This document shows, piece by piece, positions 25,713 to 28,323 of a stretch of 28,323 bases of DNA. The stretch spans positions 1 to 28,323 of the forward strand of contig JAZNMO010000176.1 of NCBI GenBank assembly GCA_045579665.1. Reading direction: 5' to 3'. Source of the DNA: COE1 sp045579665 (lineage in GTDB: Bacteria > Bacillota > Clostridia > Lachnospirales > Lachnospiraceae). The notes under the pieces are model-generated. The model ran no database searches and was not told the DNA's origin. It saw nothing but the letters and a program-made list of their open reading frames with translations. Numbering within the stretch: the stretch's first letter is position 1; the number at the start of each line of letters is the position of its first letter. Both the position numbers and the translations under genes were made by a program.

Positions 25713-25820
25713 CAAAAATCCATTAATAATCGCTTTCGGCGATGGGATTTTTGCTTCTTGTATCATTTTTCTTACAGTCTCGGCATTATATGCTTCAACC
25801 TCCCAAGCAGTTACATTACA
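25686..25820 (-). other. Protein-like open frame without a clear start (possible gene remnant)
   Basis: A 44-codon open frame continues in the fliE reading frame after tandem stops (TAG TGA) and ends at TAA (25686). It reads protein-like: AWEVEAYNAETVRKMIQEA, then KIPSPKAIINGFLHRN. There is no GTG or TTG in a good context; the only ATG in frame (25766) would give 26 residues and has a weak ribosome site. It may be the remnant of a small gene inserted or duplicated here, or chance. No family was recognised. The following hairpins overlap it. Confidence 0.3.
25712..25754 (-). other. Long hairpin in the fliE-fliF gap
   Basis: GCAAAAATCC (25712-25721) pairs with GGATTTTTGC (25745-25754), and an inner ATCGC/GCGAT helix (25729-25733 with 25739-25743) closes the loop, leaving a 7-base bulge on one side and one base on the other. 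In transcription order it comes about 70 bases after the fliE stop and is followed by the second hairpin, not by a U-run. Confidence 0.6.
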
Positions 25821-25823
25821 TCA

Positions 25824-26159
25824 CTAAATCTGCATCGACATAATCTCGTTATATGCCGTTAAAAGCTTATCTCTTACAGCAAGTGTATACTGTAATGCTG
25901 TCTCTGCCTTCTGTGCTGCAATGGTTAAGTCATGTGTATTTTCGCTGATTCCCATTGCGTACTTCAATTCCTCATTCTCATAATCAGAGATATAATTGTT
26001 TGTCTCATTAATGTTGCTAATTGCCGCATTCAGAATCGAATCAAAGCTTTCTTCATTTACCTCTGTTGTCCCGCCAAGCATGCTTGTAAGCGACTTCTGT
26101 ATTGCGTCCGAGCTGACATTCATCAAACTATTTATGTCATTTGCTGCTGTAATCGTCAT
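25824..26159 (-). CDS. fliE: FliE, MS-ring/rod junction protein
   Basis: A 111-residue helical protein. The C-terminal pattern is characteristic of FliE: LTIAAQKAETALQYTLAVRDK followed by LLTAYNEIMSMQI at the end. FliE is the first substrate exported and joins FliF to the proximal rod protein FlgB. AAAGGCGG precedes the ATG. Order flgB-flgC-fliE is the usual one. Confidence 0.95.
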   Translation of the reverse strand: MTITAANDINSLMNVSSDAIQKSLTSMLGGTTEVNEESFDSILNAAISNINETNNYISDYENEELKYAMGISENTHDLTIAAQKAETALQYTLAVRDKLLTAYNEIMSMQI

Positions 26160-26194
26160 TTTTTTCCGCCTTTCTTAATTGCCTGTTCTATCTC

Positions 26195-26689
26195 TTAATT
26201 AGCCATTTCCAAGCCCTTCGTGGCTATGGACTTTGATGCATTGAATGCTGTCGCATTTGCCTCATAAGACCGGCTGGCATCAATTAAGTTTGTCATTTCC
26301 GTAATTGTACTGACATTCGGATAAGTTACATAGCCCTCCTCGTCCGCATCCGGATGTGTTGGATCATATACCTTATTCATCTCTGTCCACGTATCCTCAT
26401 CTACACTGGCAATCTTTACACCATATCCTGCATCTGTAAGCTCAGTTGCATTCAGATGTCCAAGCGGTCTGCCTGTCACACGGCTAAACTGCGAGTCTAA
26501 TACATGCGAAAAGCTTCTTGTCTCTGTTGCCTGCTTCTCCTGAAAGGTAACTACCTTTCTTACATACGGCCCACCTTCACTTGTTCTGGTAGTCTCCGCA
26601 TTCGCCACATTCTGTGCGATAATATCCATACGATAACGCTCTGCAGACATACCCGAAGAGCTGATATCAAACGAATCAAACATTCCCAT
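26195..26689 (-). CDS. flgC: FlgC, proximal rod protein
   Basis: A 164-residue rod protein. The N-terminal helix contains the rod signature DIIAQNVANAETTRTSEGG (about 22-40), and the C-terminal helix is VSTITEMTNLIDASRSYEAN followed by ATAFNASKSIATKGLEM, as in FlgC. The AGGGGG ribosome site is eight bases before the ATG. Adds to the FlgB ring at the base of the rod. Confidence 0.96.
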   Translation of the reverse strand: MGMFDSFDISSSGMSAERYRMDIIAQNVANAETTRTSEGGPYVRKVVTFQEKQATETRSFSHVLDSQFSRVTGRPLGHLNATELTDAGYGVKIASVDEDTWTEMNKVYDPTHPDADEEGYVTYPNVSTITEMTNLIDASRSYEANATAFNASKSIATKGLEMAN

Positions 26690-26711
26690 ACTCTATTCCC
26701 CCTGTTTACGT

Positions 26712-27101
26712 TTACTGCATTGCCATCTTCATCATGGAAAACTCATGATTCACACTGTCGATAATACCGTTATATTTCATTTGGTTTGCGGCAAGCATAG
26801 CATTTTCATTATCAATGTCTACATTATTGCCATCGTACCGATAGGAAAGCTCCGCATAGTCTGTATATACCTCGGGTTGTAAGTAGTCTAAATCCAGTTG
26901 TTTTACCGTTGCATCTACAGTCTTGCGATCAGAATTTAAAAATGCATATTTTAATTCTGTTTCAAAGCGGATATCCTTTCTCTTGTAGTTCGGAGTATTT
27001 ACATTTGCGATGTTATTAGCAAGAATCTCATTCCTTGTTGCTGTCGCATCGGCTGCCGTACCCAGAACATTAATGTAATCATACACGTTTGAACAAAACA
27101 T
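26712..27101 (-). CDS. flgB: FlgB, proximal rod protein
   Basis: A 129-residue rod protein and the first gene of the operon. The start at 27101 is fixed by GGAGG eight bases upstream; the frame is open 19 codons further but without signal. The rod motif ILANNIANVNTPNYKRKD (26-43) and the C-terminal helix LAANQMKYNGIIDSVNHEF with MMKMAMQ are typical. It has a leader of about 175 bases from the candidate sigma-A promoter. Confidence 0.95.
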   Translation of the reverse strand: MFCSNVYDYINVLGTAADATATRNEILANNIANVNTPNYKRKDIRFETELKYAFLNSDRKTVDATVKQLDLDYLQPEVYTDYAELSYRYDGNNVDIDNENAMLAANQMKYNGIIDSVNHEFSMMKMAMQ

Positions 27102-27226
27102 CTGCACTCCTCCTGTTTGCATATTAATGTAATCTTCACATAGCTTAGCTTCCTGCAAGTGCTGTTAATCATTTCTCTTTTATCCAACTATGCTGCCTCT
27201 TCACATAACACAACCGCATGAGCTTG

Positions 27227-27237
27227 TTTATGTAAAT
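27227..27237. promoter_or_regulatory. TTACATAAA motif downstream of flgB start site
   Basis: TTTATGTAAAT, one of five close copies of a TTACATAAAT-like motif. Others are at 27336-27346 and 27381-27391 (flgB region) and at 13978-13988 and 14048-14058 (motA region). The copies at 27227 and 13978 lie in the same orientation 48 and 46 bases downstream of the -10 elements. Possible operator; regulator unknown. Confidence 0.35.
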
Positions 27238-27284
27238 CTTACATTTCACTGTAAATTGACATAATATTACTTGTTTCTTATTCT

Positions 27285-27312
27285 ATTATAAGATATTTTC
27301 AGAATATTTCAA
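27285..27312 (-). promoter_or_regulatory. Sigma-A promoter of the fla/che operon
   Basis: On the minus strand TTGAAA (27307-27312), a 16-base spacer and a perfect TATAAT (27285-27290). The DNA upstream (27313-27420) is strongly AT-rich and could act as an UP element. Start of transcription would be near 27278, about 177 bases before the flgB ATG. This is the best promoter match in the flgB upstream region. Confidence 0.75.
27294..27308. promoter_or_regulatory. CodY-box-like palindrome inside the flgB promoter spacer
   Basis: TATTTTCAGAATATT matches AATTTTCWGAAAATT at 13 of 15 positions and sits between the -35 and -10 elements, where binding would block RNA polymerase. A similar, closer match occurs at the motA promoter. 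Confidence 0.5.
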
Positions 27313-27547
27313 GACTTATTTTGATTATTTTTATAAATTATGTAAATTTTTATATCTTATATCTATAATTATATCAATTGTTTACATAAATTCAATAGCT
27401 TGTAAAGTTTTTTAGTTTTTTTTGAAATGTGTAGTGCAAAAAACTTCTTATTTTTTCATATTCCATACATCCTCTCAACGCTCTATTCTTCTTAAACTTC
27501 TCCTGCACCTGCCCATATTATCACTTCTCCACGTACTTCTCCCTGCT

Positions 27548-27869
27548 ATTACGGAGAATATAGAGATATCCTCCGTTTTCTCCGTAATTTACTTCTGTTA
27601 TTACGGAGAATTTGAGACATACCCCTGTTTTTCTCCGTAATCCTTGTCCTGCTTTTGGTCAATTTACGGAGAATTTCGAGCTTGTCTCCTGTTTTCTCCG
27701 TATTTACTTTCTCCAATTACGGAGAATTTGAGACATGCCCCTGTTTTTCTCCGTATTTGCATTCTCCAATTACGGAGAATTTGAGACAGCTCCCTTTTTT
27801 TCTCCGTAATCAAATCCTGTCACAAAAAAACACGGAGAACATAAGACTTTACCCTATATTCTCCGTGTT
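27548..27869. repeat. Tandem array of six 41-42 nt palindromic repeats
   Basis: Units at 27548-27588, 27600-27641, 27663-27704, 27716-27757, 27769-27810 and 27829-27869. Each has the arms ATTACGGAGAA and TTCTCCGTAAT (or close variants) around a 19-20 base centre. Four central sequences share TTTGAGACATRCCCCTGTTT or close relatives. Start-to-start spacing is 52-63 bases. The last unit has ACGGAGAA preceded by AAC and CCGTGTT, a T-A to C-G change on both arms that keeps the stem paired. The array lies between divergent genes, so it does not follow any gene end, and it lacks U-runs. Family not recognised; it resembles REP-like or other palindromic interspersed elements. Confidence 0.9.
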
Positions 27870-28040
27870 TAGCAAGTAAATAGCTCCGCATAACACTTAA
27901 TGTTTTATCGTAAATCTACATATTAATAATTGCAGTCACCGAATGCGACAGCTGGTAAACATAATATATTCTTGTCTTTGTTGAAAATTAGATGTACAAT
28001 CAAGGAAATTAATTTGAAGTTCCAAGGGAGATAATCCGGT
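27870..28040. other. Gene-free upstream region of the acetyltransferase gene
   Basis: 171 bases between the palindrome array and the GNAT start. Apart from the promoter candidate at 27972-28000 and the ribosome site AAGGGAG (28024-28030) nothing else was recognised. An open frame on the minus strand here (65 codons) has no ribosome site or protein-like features. Confidence 0.5.
27972..28000 (+). promoter_or_regulatory. Candidate sigma-A promoter of the GNAT gene
   Basis: TTGTCT (27972-27977), a 17-base spacer and TACAAT (27995-28000), four and five of six matches to the -35 and -10 consensus, about 40 bases before the ATG. Confidence 0.55.
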
Positions 28041-28323
28041 ATGTTGATAAGAAAAGCGACAATGGATGATATTGAAGCATTAAGAGTTCTATATTTAGAA
28101 TTGGAACAAGATGGGGTCAAATATCAACCAGAACACTTTGTAATTGGACAGAGAGATGATGAATTTTTCGAAAAAATTTTTGATAGTGAAAATCAGGATA
28201 TTTTAGTTGCCGAAACAGAATCTAAAGTGGTTGGATTTTCTCATGTCATGATACTTAAGCAGAAAAATGTGACATGTTTAAAACCACAAACCGTAGTATA
28301 TATTCAAGATTTAGATGTAATAA
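28041..28323 (+). CDS. GNAT-family acetyltransferase, N-terminal part (cut by window edge)
   Basis: The first 94 codons of a gene that runs off the right edge. It begins MLIRKATMDDIEALRVLY, the usual GNAT opening strand and helix (IRxATxxDIxxLxxLY), continues with DILVAETESKVVGFSHVMI (beta-strand pair of the GNAT core) and ends at TVVYIQDLDV, where the beta-4 strand YIxDLxV leads into the acetyl-CoA-binding loop, which is missing here. Substrate cannot be deduced. ATG at 28041 has AAGGGAG ten bases upstream. Codon and base composition are more AT-rich than in the flagellar genes. It is divergent from the flagellar operon and probably unrelated in function. Confidence 0.85.
   Translation, partial: MLIRKATMDDIEALRVLYLELEQDGVKYQPEHFVIGQRDDEFFEKIFDSENQDILVAETESKVVGFSHVMILKQKNVTCLKPQTVVYIQDLDVI

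Noticed and set aside
26999..27187. 62-codon open frame on the minus strand in the flgB leader
   Set aside because: It overlaps flgB in another frame and has no good ribosome site or recognisable sequence.
27102..27278. c-di-GMP or other riboswitch in the flgB leader
   Set aside because: Looked for the conserved GEMM elements; none seen. Only a 10-base direct repeat (TCTTCACATA at 27133 and 27198) was noted.
27422..27640. 72-codon open frame on the plus strand
   Set aside because: It runs through the palindrome array; its repeated peptide pattern (YGEFETYPCFSP) is just the repeat translated, and no ribosome site is present.
27548..27869. CRISPR array
   Set aside because: Units are long palindromes with conserved centres, and the 11-21 base spacers are AT-rich, irregular and partly alike (TTCTCCA before two units). 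No cas genes in the window.
27548..27869. String of intrinsic terminators
   Set aside because: Genes on both sides are transcribed away from the array, and the stems are not followed by U-runs.
27655..27879. 74-codon open frame on the plus strand
   Set aside because: As above, produced by repeat units; the same peptide recurs because the DNA repeats. No start signal.
27923..28120. 65-codon open frame on the minus strand
   Set aside because: It overlaps the start of the GNAT gene, lacks a ribosome site and its translation is not protein-like.

Overview
The window is almost one transcription unit: the large flagellar/chemotaxis (fla/che) operon of a Gram-positive bacterium, read entirely on the minus strand from flgB (start near 27101) down to a cheB gene cut by the left edge. 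Gene order (flgB-flgC-fliE-fliF-fliG-fliH-fliI-fliJ-ylxF-like-fliK-flgD-flagellar operon protein-flgE-flbD-motA-motB-fliL-fliM-fliY-cheY-fliO-fliP-fliQ-fliR-flhB-flhA-flhF-flhG-PilZ-cheB), the FliY-type switch protein with CheC phosphatase motifs, strong GGAGG ribosome sites and moderately low GC point to a Firmicute. The closest fit is a motile member of the Lachnospiraceae (Roseburia / Agathobacter / Butyrivibrio type). The genus is an inference from layout only.

Layout from right to left. 28041-28323 (+): start of a GNAT acetyltransferase, truncated by the window edge, with a plausible sigma-A promoter. 27159-28040: 0.88 kb gene-free divergent intergenic region holding a tandem array of six 41-42 nt palindromes (27548-27869) and, nearer flgB, an AT-rich sigma-A promoter whose spacer carries a CodY-box-like palindrome. 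27101-19376: rod (flgB, flgC), MS-ring adaptor and ring (fliE, fliF), switch (fliG), export ATPase complex (fliH, fliI, fliJ) and a YlxF/MotE-like membrane coiled-coil protein. 19251-14375: hook module (fliK, flgD, a small flagellar operon protein, flgE), preceded by a structured gap with a sigma-D-like promoter candidate. 14293-11472: motor power module (flbD/swrD, motA, motB, fliL) with its own candidate sigma-A promoter and a second, better CodY-box-like site. 11414-8813: switch and response module (fliM, fliY, cheY). 8781-3256: export gate (fliO, fliP, fliQ, fliR, flhB, flhA). 3256-1: flagellar number/placement GTPase and ATPase (flhF, flhG), a c-di-GMP-binding PilZ protein and the first 40 codons of cheB.

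Together these encode most of the basal body, hook, stator, C-ring and export machine; the filament, hook-junction proteins, sigma-D, FlgM and the other chemotaxis proteins are not in the window. The genes are ordinary. The unusual material is in the DNA between them: the palindrome array with a compensatory stem change, two CodY-like sites and a shared TTACATAAAT motif at the two candidate sigma-A promoters, several stable hairpins in otherwise rare intergenic gaps, a protein-like open frame without a good start between fliE and fliF, and lineage-specific modules inside MotB, FlgD and FliY. All regulatory assignments are pattern matches read by eye and are untested.
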